Source: Bordetella sp. FB-8 (lineage in GTDB: Bacteria; Pseudomonadota; Gammaproteobacteria; Burkholderiales; Burkholderiaceae_B). From it: a stretch of 64,000 nucleotides of DNA. Shown one piece after another: positions 55,949 through 64,000 of the stretch (within the stretch, counting starts at the first letter, position 1; the number at the start of each line of letters is the position of its first letter). A program made the position numbers and the translations under genes. Location of the stretch: assembly GCF_000382185.1 (NCBI RefSeq), contig NZ_KB907784.1, forward strand, positions 1,212,057-1,276,056. Reading direction: 5' to 3'. A model generated the notes under the pieces. It did not search any database, was not told where the DNA came from, and was given only the letters and a program-made list of their open reading frames with translations.

Positions 55949-56404
55949 CTAGCGTGGATCTTTTTCGGGAAGCCAACCTTCTTCAATCCGTTTGATGAGC
56001 AGCGTATCGTTCCACGACCCTCGTATGGGTAACCTCCGTTGTTCCTCAGTGATAGCGCCGATCTTCCACTCCTTTTCTCCGTCCCATAACCACCAAGTCT
56101 CAACCTTGCCGGTCGACGGATCCACAACGCCAGCCCGAAAGACAGGGGGGTTACAAGCATGCTCTGGGATCGGGCAATGCACCACTTTCCGCACAATCCC
56201 TTGCTTTAGCGCAGCGGCAACAGGAAAGAAAATCCAGAAGTTAGTTTCGCAGTCAATAAGAGTACCCCACTCAAGAGGCTGATCTAGAAACGTGCCTGGA
56301 AGCACCCGAATTAACGAACCCATGGGAGCAATTTTCTTCACGAACTGGAAATATGCATCCCCGTTCGCGGTCTTAATAGCGAATACATCTCCAGCCTTAA
56401 TCAT
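55949..56404 (-). CDS. Candidate CDI immunity protein (Imm26-like)
   Basis: 151 residues from ATG 56404, overlapping the cdiA-like stop as TGATG; a GTG one codon earlier is inside that overlap. The start MIKAGDVFAIKTANGDAYFQFV, with its GDVFAI opening, recalls the Imm26 family of polymorphic-toxin immunity proteins. Later GTLIDCETNFWIFFPV and TWWLWDGEKEWKIG are conserved-looking aromatic strands. No signal peptide or membrane segment is present, so it should act in the cytoplasm. It is placed exactly where CdiI proteins lie, directly behind the toxin end. Family call is tentative, role is by position. Confidence 0.65.
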   Translation of the reverse strand: MIKAGDVFAIKTANGDAYFQFVKKIAPMGSLIRVLPGTFLDQPLEWGTLIDCETNFWIFFPVAAALKQGIVRKVVHCPIPEHACNPPVFRAGVVDPSTGKVETWWLWDGEKEWKIGAITEEQRRLPIRGSWNDTLLIKRIEEGWLPEKDPR

Positions 56405-59400
56405 CACTTGAATCCCGGATATCCGACCGATTGCAATATTGCGGCCCCTCTGGATAGAGAGTTCGCATAGACCGGGTTTGTGGTAGCGATACTATTGATC
56501 TTGTTAAGCAACGAACCGCCATTTTTCCCTAATCCGTTATATTCGATCAAAACCTGCTCAACTGCTCGAGCATCGCCACGTGATATCCCTTGGAGACCAG
56601 GTATAGGATCAATTTCAATACCTTTCTGGGACAGATGCGCCGCTGATCGAGCGTCAATATTATCGGTGATACCGACGTATTGTGTAGTGCCATCTTCGGC
56701 TGTCGAAAGATATACCGTCGTGTTACCTGGATTTGGTGCAACGCCACTAATTGCGGCAGCTCCCCCAGTTGCAGCTGAGCCTGTGGCGCCGCTTCCATCT
56801 CCCGGCGCCCCACCGCCTCCTTCTTGAACAGTAAGCGGCTCTCCATCCGCGGTATGTCCGACGATGAGCTTCTCCGAGCCAAGGAATGCCTCGTCGTTCA
56901 ATAGACTTTCTTCTTCTTTTTGAAAATCTTCCTTTAACTTTTCTTCATCTGATCCGCAAGTTTCCGGATGATCCAGACAATTATTGACTACCTCGTTCTG
57001 TGCCGCCGACGCACCTGCCACTCCTCCCACGGCAGCGCCAGCTGCTGTGCTTGCCAACGCCGTCAGCGTGTCAGCGAGCGGCCCCGTGATACCCGCGTTA
57101 CTGAGCAGTTGGCTGACCTGCGGCGCAGCCAGCGTACCAACCATTGCCCCTGCCGCGCCATTAACCCCGCCTGTCAGCGCTCCCACCACCGTATGAGCGG
57201 CTATACGCAAGGTTCCTTTTACACCCCATTCCGCGTCCAGTTCATCGGCTTGCGCAATCAGTTCAGCCGCATGTGCCGGATTATTGACTGCTTCGGCTCG
57301 TAGTGCATTCGCTTTCTTGATCTGTTGCGAGGCATAGTCCCCAATTGCCGTGCTCGCCACCTGCCCGAAGACTGCGGTGATCTGCGCATTGGTCGCCACT
57401 TCCTGCTGCAACTGCTGCCCATTCCACGTCTTGGTCAGCCCATCGGATCCACTCGTAGACGTGACGTTCCGATTCAGACTCGCCACAGTCTGGTTTGCCG
57501 TCTGCCCCGTCAACGTTTGCTGAGCAGCATTGTTGGTGATCGTTACCGCCCCGCCGCTGATACCGCTGCGTGTCGTGCTGCTCTGGTTACCATCCTCGCT
57601 GCTGTAGCCCGCTCCAGCGCCTTGCGCTCCAGTCGTAAAATTTTGCGCAGACCAAGTTGCACCATTATTTGTCGTTGAGCTCGCCCCCCCGCTCTGACCA
57701 GCGCTCCCTTGACTGGCAGGCCCTGCGCTGTAGGAGTATCCACCCGAAAGACTAATACCACTCGCGTCATAATTGCTGTGGTTTGCAATATCGTCTGTAG
57801 TCAGCGTCCCGGTCGTCAGGCTGTTCTTGCCTTGATCTACCGCCGACTGACTACTCGCAATTGCCGCTCCTTGAAGGCCAGTGTTGCCTTGCACGTTGAT
57901 CTGGAAACCACCGTCACCTGCTTTGATACCGGTCTGCCCGCTAACGCTCGCAAAGTCGCCGTTAGCACTGCTATCCGAGAAGCTCAGACTGCCCGAAGCG
58001 CCGTAGCCTACTGTGACTGAACCTGCGACGTTCATCTGCGAACCATCGTACTTACTCGTGTCCTGCAGGCTCTGCAAGTTCAGGTTGCCCCCGACATCAG
58101 CCACTACCTGCTTGCCGCCGGCCACCGCGCCCTGAAGCGTTGTGTCGCCACCCGACTCGATCGTCAGCGTATTGGCAGCCGTTACATTCGAGTTGGTGTT
58201 GATCAGATCATCACTGTTGGTATGACCTTTGCCTAAGCTCCCGCTGGCTGTCACCCCGAAGGCAACCCCATGGCCCACCGTAATCGCTACGCCCACCGCT
58301 GCACTTGAACTGAGGTTATGGCTACGCTCGCTACTCGTGTTCTGGCTCGCCAAGAGTTCGACTTGGTTATCTGCCTTAAGTAACGCATTGCCGCCCGCAC
58401 TCACGTTGCTGCCTTGGACCAACAAATTGCTGTCCTTGCCAGCGCCAGTAGCTACGATGTTGACATTGCCGCCTGCGGCCACCGCCGAACCCACACCGGT
58501 ATTGCTCGCCTGCGTACTTAGGCTATCGCTGTGGCTACCACCCACGGTGATAGAAATTGTCACCCCTGAACTCTGGGCCGCCTGACTCATACTTGAAGCG
58601 TTAGCCAGGTTCTGGAACGCACCCGCGCTGTTGTAAAGCGTCAGTGCCGAGGCACCCGCTGCCAGCGCCTTCATTCGAGTGTCGCTCGTCTGGCTGGCTG
58701 CCTGTGCCATTTGCGACACGGTCTGCAGCGCCGACAAAACCGGGCTAGACAAAGCAACTGTCAGTCCACTCTGCTCGAACTTACTCTCCTGGCTGCTACT
58801 AGCCCGCTCGCGAGCATCGGCGATATCAACCTGCTTAGCCTGAATCGAGATGTCGCCCGACGGCGCGATCACGTTGCTGCCAATCTGGTTATATTGGTTA
58901 CCCGCAGTGATGCTGACATTGCCGTTGACTGCACCGACCGTAGAAGCGACCGCCGTCGTGGTGGTACCGAGATCGTTTTCGCTTTGCTTGCGCGATCCGA
59001 TGGTAAAGCCGATGCCACCTGATCCCATCAGGCCACTTGTTTTTTCCTCTGCGTAGTAAGACTGATCAAGAGTGCTGGTGGCCGCCTCGATGCCAACATT
59101 GCCCGTAGCCGAGAGATTCACGGCCTTCGAGCCCACTACGCTGCTCCCCTGGACGGTCAAGTCTTTGCCCGCCTGAATATTGACGGTGTCCGCCGATACC
59201 GCGCTGCCATCGGCCAATTTTTGGGTTGTGTCATTCAAGCTAGTACGACTCGTACTACTAAAGAACCCGCTATGACTGCCCGAATCCTGAGCATCGAATA
59301 CATGAGTCTCGGCTGCGGCGCCGATGTTGACATTGCCTTGGGCCGCCAACGTAGCCGCTCCCTCGACCAGGTTCACGCTACTGCCAGCAATGTTCAAATC

Positions 59401-61311
59401 CTTGCCCGCAGTAACCGTCAAATCACTACCGCTGGTCAGTGACGTCCCGGTGACCATGTCATCCGACGTATGCCGTGTGTCCGCGTAATCGTTGCCCGAG
59501 CTATGGCTATCTAGTGTCGTGGTCGCAGTCGCCGTCTGCAGATTCACGTTGCCTTGCGCGGCCACTGTGCCGCCGCCGCCCAGATTGATTTGCGCGCCCG
59601 ACGCAGTCAGATCGCCGCCCACCTTGATCTGCGATGCCCCGCCGACATTGACTTGACTGCCCGTAGCGCTCGCCAGATGCGTCGCCGAGGTTCCGTTCGC
59701 GAGCGTGGCCGTCTTCGTCTCGCCGGTCTGCTGCACACCCATCGTCCAGTTACCACCGATGTTCATGCCTAGCGCACCGCCCACGTTCAAATTGCCCGCG
59801 TTCTGCTCGAAGTTTCCTGCAGTGGTAATCGTGGCGTCGTTCGTCACGTTGATGCTGGCCGCAGGGCCCAACGTAGTCGTGCTGCGGGTCGCCCCACCCA
59901 CGCCGACCTGGTTCAGCGTCTTAGTTGCCGTATCCAGGATCAGGTTTCCGCCCGCATTCAGGTTCAGACTACCCGCGTTGACCGTGGCAGAGGTCAGATT
60001 CATATTCCCGGTGGACGACAACGCCATCTGGTTGCCCGCAGTAAGTGTGCCGTTCGTGCTGTCCAGGTTCTGCGCCGATAGCGTCAGATTGTTCAAGGCC
60101 GCGATCGTGCCGCTGTTTGCCATCGATGTGACGTTCTGCAGATCGACATCGGTCGCCGCGATCACCGGACCGGTGCCCATGTTCTGCTGACTCGCCTGCG
60201 CCAGGTACACCACCGGCACCAATACCGACTGCCCGTTTACCACTTTGGTCTGCATGATCACGACGTTGCTCGTGAGCTGCGCCACCTGGGCTGGCGACAA
60301 GCCCGTGCCCGGCGCCAGGTCGAGCGACTTGGCCAGTTGGGCTCCCGAGGTCATCAGCGCCTCATACTCGGCTTGGGTATTGGCATAGTTGGTCAGCACC
60401 GATTTGCCCGTTAAGGACAGAATCTGCTGCTGCACCATCTGCTGTTCGTAGTACCCGTCACCCAGACGCATCTGAATCTTGGCTGGATCCATGCCCATTT
60501 GCTGGAAGTAGTAGTCACTCGACAGCCAGGCTTGCCGATCGGCGAACGCCGGATTGGTCTGGATCAGATAGGGGGCGTTCGGCGCGCTATCGACGTTGAA
60601 CAAACCTCCGCTGGGCAATGCGATACTTTTCCCGGACTGCGGCAGGCCCAGAGGCGTCACGCCGGCGTTGCCCGCCACATTGTTGATCGCGACACCCGTG
60701 CCGCTGATCGTGCCGTTTGCCGTGAAGGTCGATTCGTAGCTCGGCAGCGCATACGTGTGCACATCGGCCGGCGCGGCCGAATATCCACCTGGATTGGTTG
60801 TGACGAACGGCGCGTCGCCGAACGGCAACTGCCAGTTATATTCTTCGTTGTTGTAGTTGTCGTAGTGATACTCGCCGGAGTAGCTCACCGTTACATGGGG
60901 TGCTGTCTGACCTTGCCAGCTATTCTGATCGAGCAACTGAGGCATCGTGATATTGCCCACTGCCGTCACCGCACTCCAGTAGTTCTGGAAGTCAGCGACC
61001 GCACCGGCATTGAGATTGCCACCCGAAATGATCTGACCTTGCGGACTTATCGTCGACACGACATTAGCCGACGTCACCCCCCCGGTATAGGTGGTGTACT
61101 GATAGGTGCTGTTCCAGTGGCCGCCATGAGGTGGGTCGATAGGCGCTCCGCCAGGCATCGTCGCAAAAGCCGGGTCGGTAACCGGATACCCCCCAACCTC
61201 CGGGTTACCTGAACTGCACGCGTTCATGTCGATGGCGGTACAGCCGGACAGGCTGATGCCCTGAGCGGTGAGCAGACTCGGAGCGACCGACGTTGTAGAC
61301 GAGGTCTGCAC
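56404..61311 (-). pseudogene. CdiA/FhaB-like exoprotein, C-terminal part including toxin tip
   Basis: A 1,635-residue frame carrying the rest of the filamentous haemagglutinin. Residues about 350-1250 are beta-helical repeats (AGNQMALSSTGNMNL, TVQGSSVVGSKAVNL types). The pretoxin region has many Ala/Gly segments and a VENN-like EVVNN (near 56,985). The last about 108 residues form a GIY-YIG-like nuclease tip. It lacks its own signal and TPS domain because an IS separates it from the N-terminal part, so it would not be secreted as is. The first codons (VQTSSTTSV...) read in frame from the N-terminal fragment once the IS is removed. Confidence 0.85.
56407..56730 (-). other. GIY-YIG-like nuclease toxin tip of the CdiA-like protein
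   Basis: The segment TTVYLSTAEDGTTQYVGIT with NIDARSAAHL matches the GIY and YIG strands plus the Arg/His helix of GIY-YIG nucleases. AVEQVLIEYN supplies the metal-binding Glu, and LLNKINSI the final Asn region. The domain closes the protein, as expected for a CDI toxin. It would cut nucleic acid in a target cell. The fold is inferred from motifs only. Confidence 0.65.
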
Positions 61312-61340
61312 CGTGGTTCGCGTATTGGTGACCTTAGAAC

Positions 61341-61769
61341 TTATCCGTAAATTATATTGACGCTGGCAGGTACTTTGCGAAAGGCGATGATTGCCGCGGC
61401 AAGGTGGTTGAGGGCGACGAAGCTACGCTCGAGTTTCTCGTAGCGCACGAGCAGCTTGCGGAAGCGATTGAACCAGCTATGGCAGACCTCGACGACCCAG
61501 CGCCGTGCCTTCTTGGTCGGATCGTGCTGCTTGATGTCGGCTTCGGTACGTCGACCGACGACATGAGGGATGTAGCCGTTGCGCTCGATAGTGCGAAGGT
61601 GCTCGGCCCCACGGTAGCCCGCGTCGGCGCACAGATGCTTGTTTCGCCGATGCGGCGGCCCCTTGCGCCTGACGACGATGGTGGTGAGCACCTCGTCAAG
61701 CCGCTTGCAGTCATGGACGTTCGCCCCGGTCACGACGAGCGACAACGGGACACCACGGCCGTCCACCAA
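61341..61769 (-). CDS. IS427-type transposase, C-terminal frame (orfB)
   Basis: The catalytic DDE part of the transposase: VVTGANVHDCKRLDEVL carries the first Asp region, CADAGYRGAEHLR the second, and RRWVVEVCHSWFNRFRKLLVRYE the Glu helix. It lacks its own N-terminal domain and probably is expressed as a fusion with orfA by slippage on an A8 run. The frame is open back to that run (HLLVDGRGVP). Confidence 0.88.
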   Translation of the reverse strand: MVDGRGVPLSLVVTGANVHDCKRLDEVLTTIVVRRKGPPHRRNKHLCADAGYRGAEHLRTIERNGYIPHVVGRRTEADIKQHDPTKKARRWVVEVCHSWFNRFRKLLVRYEKLERSFVALNHLAAAIIAFRKVPASVNIIYG

Positions 61770-62199
61770 CAGGTGGCGCTTGCTGCCTTTTTTTTCCCCG
61801 ATCGGTCGGGTTGGGGCCGACGGCTTGCTGCGCTAGCGGCGCTTTCATCATCGCGCCGTCGACACTCTGCCAGCGCCAGGCAATGCCCTGCATCTGGTCG
61901 TACTCGGCCAGGCCCGCCTTCCACAGGGCTTGGAAAAATCCCGCGGCCTCCCACTCAAGGAATCGCTTGTGGATGGCGCTTGCACTGCCGAAGCGCTCCT
62001 TGGGTAGCGCTTTCCACTGGCAGCCCGTGCGCAGCACGTAGACGATCGCCTCGAACACCAGCCGAGCCGGCTTGGGTGGCCGGCCAGCCCCTGGCTTGCG
62101 TACATAGATCTTGTCTGCGGCCGAGCGCGCAGGAATCAACGGCTCCACCCGCCGCCAGAACTCATCGGTCACCACCCACGACTCAACACGTTTGGCCAA
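61711..62199 (-). CDS. IS427-type transposase, N-terminal frame (orfA)
   Basis: 162 residues; start shown is a TTG, as no ATG lies in frame inside the element. DUF4096-like DNA-binding domain: WVVTDEFWRRVEPLIP, then KPGAGRPPKPARLVFEAIVY and TGCQWKALPKERFG. The segment WRWQSVDGAMMKAPLAQQAV leads into the poly-A run, after which this frame continues into non-homologous residues and stops. Confidence 0.85.
   Translation of the reverse strand: MAKRVESWVVTDEFWRRVEPLIPARSAADKIYVRKPGAGRPPKPARLVFEAIVYVLRTGCQWKALPKERFGSASAIHKRFLEWEAAGFFQALWKAGLAEYDQMQGIAWRWQSVDGAMMKAPLAQQAVGPNPTDRGKKRQQAPPVGGRPWCPVVARRDRGERP
61788..61795 (-). other. A8 slippery run joining orfA and orfB
   Basis: On the minus strand GGGGAAAAAAAAGGC is read GGA-AAA-AAA-AGG by orfA and GAA-AAA-AAA-GGC by orfB. 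Skipping one A (+1 shift or a one-base-shorter transcript) fuses the frames to give an intact transposase. Confidence 0.65.
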
Positions 62200-62243
62200 A
62201 ATGTCGATCCATCGCCGCGCCCAATGCGGCTCAGTTCGGCATT

Positions 62244-63938
62244 TTACCTATTTACGGATAAATTCTTATTGCCTAAGATCGCCATGTCGCCCGCCGACTG
62301 GATCAGGCCGGACGAATTGGTAATCTGATTGGCGTTGGTGTAGTTACCGCTGGCGTCCTTGCCTCCGGCCAGCACCAGACTTCCCAGCCCGTAGATGGAC
62401 GTGGTGGGCGCCGAATCAGTCGTCGTGCTGCTGCCGATGTTCGTGATGGTCGGCGCCAGCAGAGTCAGCGCACCTGCGCTGTCGGTAGCACCAATCAGCG
62501 CGGCCGGCCCTTGGTTCTGAATGCTCTGCGTGGCTGACAGCGTAGTGCTGCCGCCCACGATGGTGCCCGTATTGGTCAGCGTGCTCGACTGCGTGCTGAG
62601 CGTGCCGCCCGCAGCCAGCGTGCTGCCCATGTTGTTCAATCCGCCGCTCGCGGTAGCGCTCAGGTTCCCTTCTGCCGTAACGTTGCCGCTATTGATGTCG
62701 CCGTTGGTAGCCGTCAGCGTTGCATTACCGCCCACCAGCGTTTTCCCGCCCGTCGTGTCTAGACTGCTGCCTGACAGCGTGGCATTACCACCCGCTAGAT
62801 TTTTCCCGGTCGCTGTAATGGCGTCCGTGGCCGATGCGGTGAGATTGCCCGCTCCCGTTGTGTTGCCGCTTGCATCGACCCCCGCGCCGAGCGTGCCCGT
62901 CGAACTAATACTGGCCGCGTTGATCTTGGTGTCACCCAGTGCTGCAACCGTGCCGCTATTTCCAACTTGTCCCTGACTGGTAAGCGTTGCGTCCTGCGTG
63001 GCATACACCGAACCGGTGTTAACAATTCCCGCTGCCGAACTGACCGAGACATTGCCGCTCGCACTTGTCGAACCGGCCAGTGTCACCTGCCCCTGGGCAT
63101 TGACCGTCACATCACCTGACTGCGCCGCAATCGAGCCCGAACTGTTCACCCCCACGCCCGCTTCCGTGCCGACCAACGCGATCTTGCCCGCGTACATGCC
63201 GCCCAGCTGCGCCACATCGATCGCCACTGCTGGATGATTTGCATCGGGCGTCAACGCGGTGGTAGTCACGTTGGCGTACTGAACGTCGTTGGCGCCGGTC
63301 ACCACGTTCAGTGTCTTGTTGGCCCAAATCTTGCCGTTGGCCTGAATACTGCGCGCAATCAGATCGACTTGGTCGATGTTGTTCGCATTGAGTCCGGACG
63401 AACCGATCTGGATCTGGCCGCCCGTCACATGAAACGCATCGAGGCTGCCGCTGCCACCGAATACCGGCGTGCCCGTAGTAAGCACGCCTCGGTTCGCGTT
63501 AATGAAACCGCAACCGTTACAGGTGATGCCAGCCGGATTGGCCACGATCACGTCGGCTTTCTGGCCCGCCACTTCCATGTAGCCCAGCAGCTGGCTCGCA
63601 TTGCCGCCCAGAACTTGATTCAGGATCACCTGCGCGCCGTTGGCGGTCAGGTTGGGGTTGCCCGTGATATAGCCGGCCTGCTGCGTCAGCACGTTCGTGC
63701 TGGAGTTGTTCAGGATCAGCCCCTGTGTGCCGACGTTGAACGAGGTGTACTTGTTGTTCGACACACCCGCGCCGTTGGGCGTGGCGATCTGCACCACCGG
63801 CATGCCGCTCGCGGTGACACCTACGATCGGTTTGCTGCCCGAGCCGGTAGTTGAAGGTACCACTTGCGCTTGAACCCATGCCGGCTGCAGAGCAAGCATG
63901 CACAAGGCAACAAAGATGAGGGATAGGCAGCGAGTCAT
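62244..63938 (-). pseudogene. CdiA/FhaB-like exoprotein, N-terminal part (signal peptide and TPS domain)
   Basis: Starts at ATG 63938 with a Sec signal (LIFVALCMLALQPAWVQAQ) and then the two-partner-secretion haemagglutination domain, about residues 30-270: GNPNLTANGAQVILNQVLGG, DVIVANPAGITCNGCG and FINANRGVLTTG, including the NPNL and NPxG-type motifs. Haemagglutinin repeats follow (GDVTVNAQGQVTLAG and so on). The last native codons are GDMAILGNK near 62270, after which the frame runs into the IS. Without the IS it continues into the frame at 61311. Partner CdiB would export it through the outer membrane. Confidence 0.88.
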
Positions 63939-64000
63939 AGCTGGATAGTCAAGTTAAAGCCCAACACGGGCCAGCGATCCGGAAATCCCTTCGGTTCATA
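63935..64000 (-). CDS. C-terminal end of a CdiB/TpsB-type outer membrane transporter (partial)
   Basis: The last 21 codons read YEPKGFPDRWPVLGFNLTIQL and then TGA, which overlaps the cdiA-like ATG as ATGA. The alternating, aromatic-rich final strand with a hydrophobic terminal residue suits a TpsB beta-barrel, and such a gene is expected directly upstream. The call rests on context and this short tail, since the rest is outside the window. Confidence 0.5.
   Translation of the reverse strand, partial: YEPKGFPDRWPVLGFNLTIQL

Larger units (their letters stand above)
61337..62265 (-). mobile_element. IS5-family (IS427-like) insertion sequence in the cdiA-like gene
   Basis: A 929-bp element with inverted repeats GAACTTATCCGTAAAT (61337-61352) and GAATTTATCCGTAAAT read inward (62250-62265), 15 of 16 identical. 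TTA flanks both ends (61334-61336, 62266-62268). It holds two overlapping transposase frames. Excising 932 bp (element plus one TTA) joins the two halves of the host gene in frame. Confidence 0.9.

Noticed and set aside
61337..62265. Two separate full transposase genes
   Set aside because: Each frame holds only half of one IS5-type transposase and they meet at a poly-A run.
1..64000. tRNA, rRNA, riboswitch or attachment site
   Set aside because: I looked for cloverleaf-like arms, conserved rRNA segments and phage-type integrases and saw none I could support by eye.

Overview
The window is high-GC proteobacterial DNA that looks like a Bordetella/Achromobacter-type betaproteobacterium (Alcaligenaceae). 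The strongest pointer is the left third: wlbB-wlbC-wlbD followed by close homologues of Bordetella WbmH, WbmG and WbmF, the genes for an O antigen built from diacetamido-dideoxy uronic acid sugars. No tRNA, rRNA or CRISPR was seen.

Region 1 (1-25,000, + strand) is one long O-antigen operon, open at its left edge. WlbB, WlbC and WlbD make the di-N-acetylated uronic acid nucleotide sugar, and three SDR epimerases remodel it. Three different AsnB-type glutamine amidotransferases probably turn uronates into uronamides. Several glycosyltransferases build the chain, a Wzm/Wzt ABC pair exports it, and an acyltransferase may decorate it. Many junctions overlap as ATGA. An IS5-group element with a TTAA target duplication sits in the operon just before the second AsnB-like gene. 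A convergent GT2 gene, manC and galE (- strand) close the sugar region; manC and galE share a similar leader.

Region 2 (28,600-51,400) is chromosomal housekeeping and metabolism: a CoxG-like protein, a clsB-like synthase, a hipBA toxin-antitoxin pair lodged between clsB and a ybhP-like gene, and aspS with a DUF502 protein and an FmdB zinc ribbon. Then come an antiporter and a GMC oxidoreductase, an aminotransferase, ubiA, a methyltransferase and a PsiE-like protein. A glcC-like regulator faces malate synthase G across two identical palindromic operators. A hydroxyacid dehydrogenase, an FAH-type hydratase, a luciferase-like monooxygenase, an aldehyde dehydrogenase and a small lipoprotein follow, ending in a perfect 21-bp terminator stem.

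Region 3 (51,400-64,000) is accessory DNA. An IS66-family element with a passenger ORF and no target duplication abuts an acyltransferase gene that has lost its N-terminal half. Beyond it, on the - strand, is a two-partner-secretion/contact-dependent-inhibition locus: the end of a cdiB-like gene, a large cdiA/fhaB-like gene with a GIY-YIG-like C-terminal toxin tip, and a small candidate immunity gene. The cdiA-like gene is split by an IS5-family (IS427-like) element flanked by TTA. Removing the element and one TTA restores a single frame of about 2,200 codons, so the disruption looks recent.
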